From an uncultured Gammaproteobacteria bacterium (lineage in GTDB: Bacteria; Pseudomonadota; Gammaproteobacteria; Berkiellales; Berkiellaceae): 64,000 bases of DNA. The stretch lies in the NCBI GenBank assembly GCA_902826485.1, contig CADEEZ010000004.1, forward strand, positions 98,582-162,581. Direction: 5' to 3'. Of the stretch, positions 26,893 through 35,858 are shown in pieces; positions within the stretch are counted from its first letter, which is position 1, and every line of letters starts with the position of its first letter. The notes under the pieces are model-generated. The model was not told the DNA's origin. It searched no databases and saw nothing but the letters and a program-made list of their open reading frames with translations. The position numbers were made by a program, and so were the translations under genes.

Positions 26893-27531
26893 TTAAAAAA
26901 GAGTACAACGACGATGTTTTTTTTGTTTGGGATAATTTTCTTTCTCGAAAGATGTATTGATATCTTCAAGTTTATTATCGTTATCTTCCTTTCTTATTTC
27001 ACTATTTGTCGCTGGTGCTGCAGGGGTAAATCGTAAAGTTTTGAACCCATTGCAGAGTGCAATTGTATCAAGTTCAGTATGATAATTCTGCCAAAATTCG
27101 TTATTTTTAACACAAACATAATAAGATATTATTCGTTCAAATAATTCTATGGGTAAAGAGGGGAAAGGATTTTTTTTATTTTTGTTATTCTTGTCAATAT
27201 ATAATAATCCCAATTTCTTAAATATATTCATACGATGTTCAATGACAACATCTTTAAAGGCATTCAATTGAAATTGCTTATAAGGGTTAAGATAATTTAT
27301 TTGCTTATTTAATTCTTCTAAGGTCATAGTACTGAACAATAAAAAAGCAATATCGAGGCCATCATAAAGTCCGCCTGCTGCATGCAGTGCACTCAAACCA
27401 TTTTCATTTAGCGTGTTCGAATTGGCTCCTGCATTTATCCATGCTGCTACTGATGCAATATCATCGTTTTTGACAGCGTCTAGCAATTGTTTGTCTTTTT
27501 CTTGTTGACTAATAGAATTGTGTGAATCCAT
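26893..27531 (-). CDS. ankyrin / F-box-like protein with polybasic CaaX end (copy 2)
   Basis: Product of 212 residues with one or two ankyrin repeats (residues 12-75) and the shared block VIEHRMNIFKKLGLLYIDKN-FPSLPIELFERIISYY-FWQNYHTELDTIALCNG (about 105-165). The tail ends KQKKHRR-C-T-L-F: a CaaX box right after a basic patch, the arrangement that anchors K-Ras-type proteins to membranes after host prenylation. Legionella AnkB also combines ankyrins, an F-box and a CaaX box. The stop codon at 26893-26895 directly follows the Phe codon. Lies 27 bases upstream of copy 1; probably cotranscribed. Confidence 0.75.
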   Translation of the reverse strand: MDSHNSISQQEKDKQLLDAVKNDDIASVAAWINAGANSNTLNENGLSALHAAGGLYDGLDIAFLLFSTMTLEELNKQINYLNPYKQFQLNAFKDVVIEHRMNIFKKLGLLYIDKNNKNKKNPFPSLPIELFERIISYYVCVKNNEFWQNYHTELDTIALCNGFKTLRFTPAAPATNSEIRKEDNDNKLEDINTSFEKENYPKQKKHRRCTLF

Positions 27532-27600
27532 GATGCCACCTGACCATACTGTAAAAAAAACTGCGTGTGATTATCAATAAATATAGTCTAAAAAAATGGT

Positions 27601-28467
27601 CTAAAACCATTTATGTTTTTTACTCGAAGGACTTGAAGTATGGGTAAGCAGACCATTTTTAAAGATAGCCTGTGCGATTTTCAACGCATCTAGTTTTGCA
27701 TGATGCGTATGCCATGACACACTGTTTTTAGTTTTACAATAATGAAATAATATGGGCCCCGTTAATTCAATCGGCAGGCAATTAAATGTATTTTTTGCAT
27801 TAACATCCAGCATCAAAGGTCCCAATTTCTTAAATATACTCATACGATGCTTAATAACTTCTTTTTTGAAATTATTTAAATGCTTTTCTATATTAGGATG
27901 GCGATTTATAGCTAATTCAACTTGTTCAGTGGTCATCGCACTAAAAAAGGTATAACTCAATTGTGTGTGATTATTTTCCAGTGAGGTATTTAAAGCAGTA
28001 TTCCCAAACAAGTTTTGCGCGTCGACTTTAGCATCATAGCAAATGAGTAAATCTATGGGTTTATGGCGATTGTGCCTAGCAGCCCATATAAGTGACGTGT
28101 TGCCGATTTTATCTGCGGCTTCTAAGCTAACCCCCGATTTGATCAAAAATTCGAGTAGAGTGGGGTGATTATTCAGTGCAGCAACCATGAGTGCCGTTGC
28201 GCCAACATCACTGGCCGCATTTAAATCTGCCCCTGCATTTTTTAATAAAACCACGGTGGCATAACGGCCCCACCTAGCCGCTTCTATGAGAGGCGTATTC
28301 CCAAATTGATTGGTTGTTTCTATATCAGCGTCAGCATCAAGTAAGGCCCGCACTTTTTTTGTGTGCCCTTTACCCGCTGCTTTTAGTAATTTAATATCTT
28401 TTGATTCTTTAGTTAAAGACTTATAATCTTTACTGAAAAATCCAGTAAAAATGTTATTAATGTCCAT
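27601..28467 (-). CDS. ankyrin-repeat protein with C-terminal F-box-like segment (copy 3)
   Basis: Product of 288 residues and first of the tandem set. About five ankyrin repeats occupy residues 25-185, with near-consensus units such as GNTPLIEAARWGRYATVVLL, GATALMVAALNNHPTLLEFL and GNTSLIWAARHNRHKPIDLL. The shared C-terminal block follows: VIKHRMSIFKKLGPLMLDVN, then CLPIELTGPILFHY (F-box-like) and WHTHHAKLDALKIAQ. It ends KKHKWF, without a CaaX Cys. ATG start at 28467; no signal peptide. The strongest ankyrin array of the cluster. Binding partner unknown. Confidence 0.75.
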   Translation of the reverse strand: MDINNIFTGFFSKDYKSLTKESKDIKLLKAAGKGHTKKVRALLDADADIETTNQFGNTPLIEAARWGRYATVVLLKNAGADLNAASDVGATALMVAALNNHPTLLEFLIKSGVSLEAADKIGNTSLIWAARHNRHKPIDLLICYDAKVDAQNLFGNTALNTSLENNHTQLSYTFFSAMTTEQVELAINRHPNIEKHLNNFKKEVIKHRMSIFKKLGPLMLDVNAKNTFNCLPIELTGPILFHYCKTKNSVSWHTHHAKLDALKIAQAIFKNGLLTHTSSPSSKKHKWF

Positions 28468-28587
28468 AGAACTGTGCTACCGTCATTTTAAAAAATTAGC
28501 AAAAGTGTAACAAGAAGCTTATTTTAGTTAAATGGGTTTCAGACAAACGAACGTATTTTTAGATATGAACGGTAAAGAAGAGCTAGT

Positions 28588-28812
28588 TTAAATTTTATTA
28601 GCATTGAGCAGAACCGTCTTAACCACGGCTATTAGCAAGAATACAAAAGCGGTGGTCATGATAATCCCAATAATAATAAATATCCAAGGGTTGCCCTGAG
28701 TAAAATCTCTTTCGCGGTTTTTACCCTTTTGGACGCCAAACATAGCCGCCAAAACACTTAAAATCATTGCCCAAAAGGAAGGCCGCGATGTATTGTTGCC
28801 ATTCTGACTCAT
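28588..28812 (-). CDS. DUF2970-type small membrane protein
   Basis: Product of 74 residues. SFWAMILSVLAAMFGVQKGKNRERDF followed by one long hydrophobic segment (IFIIIGIIMTTAFVFLLIAVVK) matches the DUF2970 family of small inner-membrane proteins of proteobacteria. GAGG lies six bases before the ATG. Divergent from the ZapB-like gene with 73 bases between. Function unknown. Confidence 0.75.
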   Translation of the reverse strand: MSQNGNNTSRPSFWAMILSVLAAMFGVQKGKNRERDFTQGNPWIFIIIGIIMTTAFVFLLIAVVKTVLLNANKI

Positions 28813-28885
28813 TAATTACCTCATTGTAAATAATAAAAAAACATGCTAGAAAAGGTACCCTTTTTCATATTCTGTAGAGGTTTGT

Positions 28886-29071
28886 ATGTCTCAAGAAATT
28901 TTAACCATACTTGAAAAAAAGATTGAAACAGCCATTGAGAAAATTCAAGCACTCAATCTAAAAGTTCAGCAACTTGAATCTGAAAATATAGTCTTAAAGA
29001 CTGAAGTGCAATTTTATTATGATCATATTGAAAAGTTATTAAAGCAAGATCAATCGCCCTTCTTGGAGTGA
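28886..29071 (+). CDS. short ZapB-like coiled-coil protein (TIGR02449 type)
   Basis: Product of 61 residues that is almost entirely a heptad coiled coil (ILEKKIETAIEKIQALNLKV, LESENIVLKTEV). It resembles the small TIGR02449 proteins that often lie upstream of zapA in gammaproteobacteria and are thought to act in cell division like ZapB. AGAGG is five bases before the ATG. No zapA or 6S RNA gene was recognised next to it, so the usual context is broken. Confidence 0.65.
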   Translation: MSQEILTILEKKIETAIEKIQALNLKVQQLESENIVLKTEVQFYYDHIEKLLKQDQSPFLE

Positions 29072-29138
29072 TTCAACTACATAATCTAAATGCGGGATTC
29101 TTTCTTAAACCAAGGCTTACACCTGAAATGGCCAAATA

Positions 29139-29426
29139 TTATCCTTCTTTTTTAACCGGTTGTTTGCTCCCTCCCATAATTTTGTCGCACGTCCCTATTG
29201 GCAAATAGAGGAATTCGCCCGGATCGCTGTCTTTTGGGCTTTGTGTACTACAAGCATGGGCGGCAGAACCACAATCATTTTTACCTGCTTTGGCAATACC
29301 ATAGCACTTTTCCATACTGATCTCTGATTTAGCAGGTTTATCAGTACCTGCTAAGGCTACACTGCTGCTCAGACTTGCAGCAACTGCTGTAGAAAGCGCC
29401 ATCTTAAGCATTTGTTTTGCTTTCAT
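29139..29426 (-). CDS. DUF2282 / BufA1-type bufferin precursor, orphan
   Basis: Product of 95 residues from the ATG at 29426 with AAGGAG five bases upstream. It has a signal peptide ending near SVALA, then four Cys residues in EKCYGIAKAGKNDCGSAAHACS and GTCDKIMGGS, the pattern of DUF2282 (BufA1). In described systems such precursors are modified on Cys by an MNIO enzyme (BufB, DUF692) with BufC and bind copper or other metals in the periplasm. No bufB or bufC is present within the window, and the neighbours are a coiled-coil gene and coq7. Either maturation genes lie elsewhere or it works unmodified. Confidence 0.8.
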   Translation of the reverse strand: MKAKQMLKMALSTAVAASLSSSVALAGTDKPAKSEISMEKCYGIAKAGKNDCGSAAHACSTQSPKDSDPGEFLYLPIGTCDKIMGGSKQPVKKEG

Positions 29427-29470
29427 ATACACTCCTTGTTTTGAAGAATGACTATTGCTAGTATTGGCCT

Positions 29471-30124
29471 ATGAATAAATTTGTACGCTACTACTCATTT
29501 GTTGATCAACTAATTATTAGCGCCGATCAATCTCTTAAAACATTAAGTCATCAAACTGAAAATACAGGTCGCGCTGTCCCTGCTTCTAACATTCTTTCTC
29601 AAGATAAGTTATCGCCTGAAGAGCACAAATTAAGTGCACAATTAATGCGGGTTAATCATGCGGGCGAAATATCTGCTCAAGCTTTATATAATGGCCAAGC
29701 CTGGGTGGCTAAAAGTGACGCCACTCGAGCAATATTATGGCAAGCCGCCAAAGAAGAAGGTGATCACCTCATTTGGTGTCAAACACGTTTAAAAGAACTC
29801 GGTAGCCACACAAGTTATCTTAATCCCCTTTGGTATACAGGCAGCTTCATGATAGGCGCCTTAGCGGGTTTATTTGGTGATGAAAAAAGTTTAGGGTTTT
29901 TAGCTGAAACGGAACATCAAGTGGAACAACATCTTAGTGAACATCTAGAGAAACTTCCGGCTAATGATTTTGATTCTAAAGCCATTTTAGAACAAATGCG
30001 GCTAGATGAAAGTCAGCATGCCCAAACAGCTCTTGATAGGGGTGGGGTTGAATTGCCTTTTTTTGTGAAAGTGCTAATGAAACTAACCTCTAAAATTATG
30101 ACGACTTTTTCAAAAAATATTTAA
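29471..30124 (+). CDS. coq7: 2-polyprenyl-3-methyl-6-methoxybenzoquinol hydroxylase Coq7
   Basis: Di-iron hydroxylase of ubiquinone synthesis that adds the C6 hydroxyl group (the role of UbiF in E. coli). The 217-residue product shows the ferritin-like ligand pattern: the Glu in RVNHAGEISAQ, EEGDHLIW, ETEHQVEQHL and DESQHAQTA. It is membrane-associated. This oxygen-dependent step fits the UbiH/UbiI-type monooxygenases at 60-62 kb. It meets the large patatin gene at adjacent stops. No oddities. Confidence 0.94.
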   Translation: MNKFVRYYSFVDQLIISADQSLKTLSHQTENTGRAVPASNILSQDKLSPEEHKLSAQLMRVNHAGEISAQALYNGQAWVAKSDATRAILWQAAKEEGDHLIWCQTRLKELGSHTSYLNPLWYTGSFMIGALAGLFGDEKSLGFLAETEHQVEQHLSEHLEKLPANDFDSKAILEQMRLDESQHAQTALDRGGVELPFFVKVLMKLTSKIMTTFSKNI

Positions 30125-32512
30125 CTAGATGTCTTTTTTTATCGTATTTCTGTTTTGTATTAAATTTTGATCTGGCAGAATAGGTTCTTTGCCTTTGCTA
30201 AATTTTGGCGGATCAACTTCCATTGCTTTTTTAAGCGCATTATTTAAAGCCATTGATACCATTTGTTTATTTTCTTCAGATAAATTAGATGGCAGCATAA
30301 ACTTAGCGTTAGGCTTTGCTGAAAAAATGGCTATTTCGCAGATAGACTGTACCGCTTTTTGAATATCTTTATTTTCATGCGCATTTTTAGAAAGTTGATT
30401 CATTGAAAATTTGGTGTTATTTTCACCTTCTTTGACGTGTACTTTTATTATTGGGTTGTTAACTTTTTTACTTTGAAATGAAAGTACTACTTCAGCATGA
30501 GAATCCGTTTTAGGTAATACATCAATTTTGGTAACGTTTTTATACTGATTTGCTTGTTTAATCAATTTTTTTATAGACAAATCTTTTGCTTCTAAAATAG
30601 GACTAATTATCTCCTCATTTTTCTTCAGTCTACTTTCGTATAAATGATGCAACTTGGGGGCATGTGATTTAGGTCTGAGGGGCACCTGCTCTTTAAAAAG
30701 AATAGGGGGATCATGACTCAAAATAGCTGAAAGCCCGTGAGAAAGTTTACTGCCCACTTTGTCTAAGTTTGATCTTTTACGTTCAGTTTGCACCATTACA
30801 CTTTTATCTCTGGTGGTAGATAAGAGATCATTCAAAAGGGTTGTGCTTTTTTTGAGTTCTACGATCTCATCAAATTTGGTGGCGAGTTCTGGATTATGTT
30901 TAACTAAGATTTTTTTATAGGGTTTAAATTTTGTAACTAGTGCGTAATTGAGTCTTTGAATTTGATTTAAAGAATCAACTGCCGCCTGTAAATTACGGCG
31001 GCAATCTTTTTTAGCTTGTATAATTTCGACAATATTTTTTTCAGAAAAATCTTGTATGCGATTTAATTTATCTTGAATTTCCACCTCTTGTTTAATATGA
31101 CGTTTTTGATTTTTTTGAGCTTGATGAACAAGTACATGAAAATCTTTTAAGTCATCTTGATAATATTTGGGCATGATAATTTCTTGGGATAAATCAGAAA
31201 AAATATTTTCCCATGTTTTAACCTGGTGCTTGGCAACCTCAATTTGAGTGTCTATGCACAAAGGAGATTCAGGGGTGCCCGGATATAAATCCTCAAAAGA
31301 TTTGCGCGCAGCCCATATTTCAGAAGAAGTATTCAATGCCAGATATTCTTCTCCCGCACTATAACCTGCACGCAATAAATACGCTTTCTTTTCTTCATGC
31401 GTCATATGCTTATCTGTTTCAAGCTCGAAATCTGCCGAAGAAATGTCATCTGAATCAAAACAAAGTAAATTATTTTTCTGCAACAAAGCAGCCCGATGGC
31501 TAGGCGGTGTTCTGGGTTTTGCTATATAGTCAAAATAAACGGTTCGGATAAAATCCTCTGGAGAGGATTTTTCGAGAAAGACTTTCTCAAGTGATTGATC
31601 AATGTCCACCCCTTCTTTGTACATATCTTGATGTTTTTCACGCAGTACTTTTTTAAAGGGTTCTTCGAAATAAAACCCCATCGTATTTTCGACCGTGCCA
31701 TCTTTTTTATTAACAGCCAAATAAATGGGCAGGTTATCAACCACTCCCCCATCTGAACAATTTAATTCACCATGAGTGATGATTTCATTATTGATAGCCT
31801 CAATGTAATCTTGCTTTTTTTCTGCATCGAGACTAAAAAAAACTTTTGCATCATAAGGCGGAAAAGATTTTCCCCTGTCGTACTTAACTAAAGGCTCTGT
31901 TGCGCCTTGTGTATATTTTTTTAAATCCTCCGGCAAAATTTTGACGACGGGAAACACAGGAGGCAAACCGGCTGTCATTCGCATAGCGAGTGCAATAGGC
32001 ATATTAGGGGTAGTTTGAGGGCTGCACACAATTTGATAACTGCCACGAGGATCTGAAACCGTTACGGTAAGCTCTAAATTTCTAAATTTTCCGCCAGATT
32101 CAGATGTTTCTCCCATTTTTTTACTCAAATCTGAAAAAGTCGCGTTAGGATTGCCTAATTTTTGTGCCACACTCGATTGTGCTTTTTCATACAATGCATA
32201 CCCTTTTGCTGCACTTTGTTCTTTTACTAAATGTTTGATGATGCGACCTGCCGCTCTGGTTGCGCTCGCAAAAACGGGAGAACTTGAAAATAAGTCTAGC
32301 AATCCATCCCCCCCACTTCTTAAAAGCTGTTCAATTTCATCGGGATTATTTCCCAGAGCCAATGCAGCCGCATTAAGTCCTCCAACAGACGAACCGATAC
32401 AGTTATCTATACCGTCTAAAATGCCAGCATCATTTAAAAGGTGAAAAGCAGGGGCATTCGCAAGCCCTTTAATACCACCCCCGGCCATGACAAGTTGTGT
32501 TACTTTAGCCAC
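30125..32512 (-). CDS. large patatin-like phospholipase, candidate effector
   Basis: Product of 795 residues from a GTG at 32512, chosen because AGAGAGG lies five bases upstream and the patatin core then begins almost at once. The 29-codon in-frame extension has no ribosome-binding site. Residues 5-270 hold GGGIKG (oxyanion hole), GSSVG with Ser42, and NCSDGGVVDNLP with Asp254. The last 500 residues are coiled-coil and basic with no known domain (KDCRRNLQAAVDSLNQIQRL, LKKAMEVDPPKFSKGKEP). No signal peptide. The long C-terminal extension and family suggest an effector acting on host lipids, like the VipD/patatin group of Legionella. Inference. Confidence 0.8.
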   Translation of the reverse strand: MAKVTQLVMAGGGIKGLANAPAFHLLNDAGILDGIDNCIGSSVGGLNAAALALGNNPDEIEQLLRSGGDGLLDLFSSSPVFASATRAAGRIIKHLVKEQSAAKGYALYEKAQSSVAQKLGNPNATFSDLSKKMGETSESGGKFRNLELTVTVSDPRGSYQIVCSPQTTPNMPIALAMRMTAGLPPVFPVVKILPEDLKKYTQGATEPLVKYDRGKSFPPYDAKVFFSLDAEKKQDYIEAINNEIITHGELNCSDGGVVDNLPIYLAVNKKDGTVENTMGFYFEEPFKKVLREKHQDMYKEGVDIDQSLEKVFLEKSSPEDFIRTVYFDYIAKPRTPPSHRAALLQKNNLLCFDSDDISSADFELETDKHMTHEEKKAYLLRAGYSAGEEYLALNTSSEIWAARKSFEDLYPGTPESPLCIDTQIEVAKHQVKTWENIFSDLSQEIIMPKYYQDDLKDFHVLVHQAQKNQKRHIKQEVEIQDKLNRIQDFSEKNIVEIIQAKKDCRRNLQAAVDSLNQIQRLNYALVTKFKPYKKILVKHNPELATKFDEIVELKKSTTLLNDLLSTTRDKSVMVQTERKRSNLDKVGSKLSHGLSAILSHDPPILFKEQVPLRPKSHAPKLHHLYESRLKKNEEIISPILEAKDLSIKKLIKQANQYKNVTKIDVLPKTDSHAEVVLSFQSKKVNNPIIKVHVKEGENNTKFSMNQLSKNAHENKDIQKAVQSICEIAIFSAKPNAKFMLPSNLSEENKQMVSMALNNALKKAMEVDPPKFSKGKEPILPDQNLIQNRNTIKKDI

Positions 32513-32531
32513 GCAGGCCTCTCTGAATTCC
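32510..32531 (-). promoter_or_regulatory. Shine-Dalgarno deciding the GTG start of the large patatin
   Basis: On the minus strand AGAGAGG is followed by CCTGC and GTG at 32512-32510. No comparable signal precedes the upstream TTG (32599) or ATG (32572), so the shorter product is preferred. Confidence 0.6.
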
Positions 32532-32721
32532 TTGTTTATGCTCTTAAAGTTAAAGACAAATAAACCACTCATTAGTTCATTTTGAGGGGAGATACACAAA
32601 TGATTAGATCAGCTAAATTAAGTTGGTCATTAGTTGAACATAGATTGAGTTAAATTTTGATTTACGATAAATTTTAGCGTTAAATTAGCGCTTTAAAATA
32701 ATTGTTAGGAAATTCTAATTA

Positions 32722-32976
32722 ATGAATAAGTTAAATAACGATGTTTTACATTCTATTCAGGGCGGCGTGACTCCGGCTATCGTCAATCCTAGTGAGATAT
32801 TTACTGTCTATATCGCGTCCGCAGCTCTTTCTAATTTAGTCATGTCGGCCATGGATGTTTCGCCCCTTCATAGTTTTCCTATTAGTTTGTTTTTTTCCCT
32901 CATTCCGGTGTATGTTTATTCTGAAGCAAAAAAAGACGATTATTATACATCCTTGCTCAATAAAATATCTTTGTAA
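32722..32976 (+). CDS. small protein with double-glycine-type leader
   Basis: Product of 84 residues. It begins MNKLNNDVLHSIQGG-VTPAIV, matching the leader pattern of class II bacteriocins and microcins (L-x-x-x-x-L-x-x-I-x-G-G), where peptidase-containing ABC exporters cut after the glycines. The remaining 70 residues are mostly hydrophobic with one or two membrane-like segments. TTAGGA lies about eleven bases before the ATG. It lies downstream of groEL on the opposite strand; a second leader-bearing gene lies on the other side of groESL. No exporter or immunity gene was recognised nearby. Secreted-peptide role is inference. Confidence 0.5.
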   Translation: MNKLNNDVLHSIQGGVTPAIVNPSEIFTVYIASAALSNLVMSAMDVSPLHSFPISLFFSLIPVYVYSEAKKDDYYTSLLNKISL

Positions 32977-32998
32977 ATCTGCTCTTCATTTTTAGGTC

Positions 32999-33025
32999 AA
33001 AAAAAACCCCGCCTAAGCGGGGTTT
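32999..33025 (-). terminator. Rho-independent terminator of groESL
   Basis: AACCCCGC (33005-33012) pairs with GCGGGGTT (33017-33024) around CTAA. On the minus strand the stem is followed by an uninterrupted T-run, 34 bases after the groEL stop. A textbook intrinsic terminator. Confidence 0.92.
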
Positions 33026-33058
33026 CGAGGTAACAGAAAGGAGCAAAGAGGCAGATGA

Positions 33059-34723
<1,665 letters not shown>

Positions 34724-34735
34724 TTATTCGTTAAA

Positions 34736-35032
34736 CTATTTTACAATCGCTAAAATGTCTTCTTCGCGCATAAACATTAATTCTTCAGTGTTCAGCTTGA
34801 TTTTTGTTCCAGCGTATTTACCAAAAATAACTTTATCGCCTTTTTTGACGGTTAATGCGCGTACTTCGCCATTCTCAAGTAATTTACCTGGACCAACAGT
34901 CAGAACTGTTCCAAATTGGGGCGCTTCTTTAGCCGATTCAGGTAGAAAAATTCCGCCTTCTGATTTTTGTGGCTCATCATCTTGCTTAACTAAAATTCTG
35001 TCCCCTAAAGGTGCAAAGTTCATCGTTGTCAT
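34736..35032 (-). CDS. groS: co-chaperonin GroES
   Basis: Heptameric lid of the chaperonin. The product is 98 residues from the ATG at 35032 (GGAG eight bases upstream), giving MTTMNFAPLGDRILVKQ; the in-frame extension to 35053 lacks a signal. Contains the mobile loop (QKSEGGIFLPESAKEAPQ) and GDKVIFGKYAGTKIK. First gene of the groESL operon, under the promoter and CIRCE element at 35110-35168. Confidence 0.97.
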   Translation of the reverse strand: MTTMNFAPLGDRILVKQDDEPQKSEGGIFLPESAKEAPQFGTVLTVGPGKLLENGEVRALTVKKGDKVIFGKYAGTKIKLNTEELMFMREEDILAIVK

Positions 35033-35109
35033 GGTGTCATCTCCTGTGTACAAAAACGGTTTCTTATTAAGTTATTTGACTTAATTTATTTTAAGAGGGG
35101 GAAGGCTAA

Positions 35110-35136
35110 TTAGCACTCTCGCTCTTAGAGTGCTGA
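35110..35136 (-). promoter_or_regulatory. CIRCE operator (HrcA-binding site) of groESL
   Basis: TTAGCACTC, nine bases, GAGTGCTGA: the CIRCE consensus TTAGCACTC-N9-GAGTGCTAA with one mismatch. It lies just downstream of the candidate -10 box, where HrcA would block transcription. hrcA itself is not in the window. Confidence 0.93.
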
Positions 35137-35139
35137 ATA

Positions 35140-35168
35140 GTATGGAGACAGTGTCTTCAGACTTCAAG
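35140..35168 (-). promoter_or_regulatory. sigma32-type heat-shock promoter of groESL
   Basis: On the minus strand CTCTTGAAG (-35; core 35162-35168) is followed after 14 bases by CTCCATAC (-10; 35140-35147), close to the RpoH consensus CTTGAAA/CCCCATNT. Together with CIRCE this gives dual positive and negative heat-shock control. Confidence 0.72.
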
Positions 35169-35358
35169 AGAGTAGGGTATTTAATTTTTTATAAATCAAG
35201 TGTTTTATTAGTTGATCAACTAATTTATATGCCGGCGTATGACACTAAGTCAATTTTATTTCCAAATAATCGATGAACGGTCGATTTTTCTATTGATAGG
35301 TAGTTAGCTATATGTGATCATTTGCCGTTAAATAATCAATTTTTAGGACATAGAAATA

Positions 35359-35661
35359 ATGAGAACATTAACAAATACTGAAGTCGCCTACACTGCGGGC
35401 GCAGAAGGTGTGCCTTTGAGCGTTGTAGCCAGCACAATTGTGGGCGGCGTCATCGGCGCATTCATGAATGGTGCATTGCACGAAATAACGCTTATGACCT
35501 ATCAGAACACTTGTGAGCAAGCGGGCGGAGCAGACTGCTTCATAAACGCCGCTTATTACGCTAGCACTCACGTTGCCCCTCGTTTGATTCCTCACGTTAT
35601 GATGTTTGCCACCATAGGCTTAATATTAGGCACTGCTTATGCCTTAAATAAAACAAGATAA
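35359..35661 (+). CDS. small protein with glycine-alanine-type leader
   Basis: Product of 100 residues. MRTLTNTEVAYTAGA-EGVPL resembles the microcin/bacteriocin leader form M-R-x-L-x-x-x-E-V-x-x-x-x-G-A. The mature part is rich in Gly, Ala and hydrophobic residues with two membrane-like segments (VVASTIVGGVIGAFMNGAL, HVMMFATIGLILGTAYAL) and two Cys (CEQAGGADC) that could form a disulfide loop. AGGA lies about ten bases before the ATG. A TTAGGA also precedes the other leader gene at 32722. It may be a pore-forming peptide or a holin-like membrane protein; no immunity or export gene is adjacent. Confidence 0.5.
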   Translation: MRTLTNTEVAYTAGAEGVPLSVVASTIVGGVIGAFMNGALHEITLMTYQNTCEQAGGADCFINAAYYASTHVAPRLIPHVMMFATIGLILGTAYALNKTR

Positions 35662-35858
35662 CTTACTTTTTAACTTCAAATATCTATGCAAGGATGCATA
35701 GGCTTTCAATCGCTTATTGGCTTAAAGTGCCCTATCTATTAACATGAGGCTTGACTGAAATCCGAATGGAAATACCTCGTGGGACTTTTTAAAATCGCCT
35801 TTTGTACCTGTGATAACTTAAATACCGCTAAAAAACTTCAACCCAAAAAGGCTAAAAC

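Larger units (their letters stand above)
35033..35358. other. groESL / leader-peptide intergenic region with 18-bp palindrome
   Basis: About 325 bases. It holds the groESL leader, the CIRCE element, the heat-shock promoter and, at 35207-35224, the perfect palindrome ATTAGTTGATCAACTAAT. The palindrome lies upstream of both the groESL promoter and the divergent small gene at 35359, a position suited to an operator. The rest is AT-rich; no further gene is seen. Confidence 0.6.
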
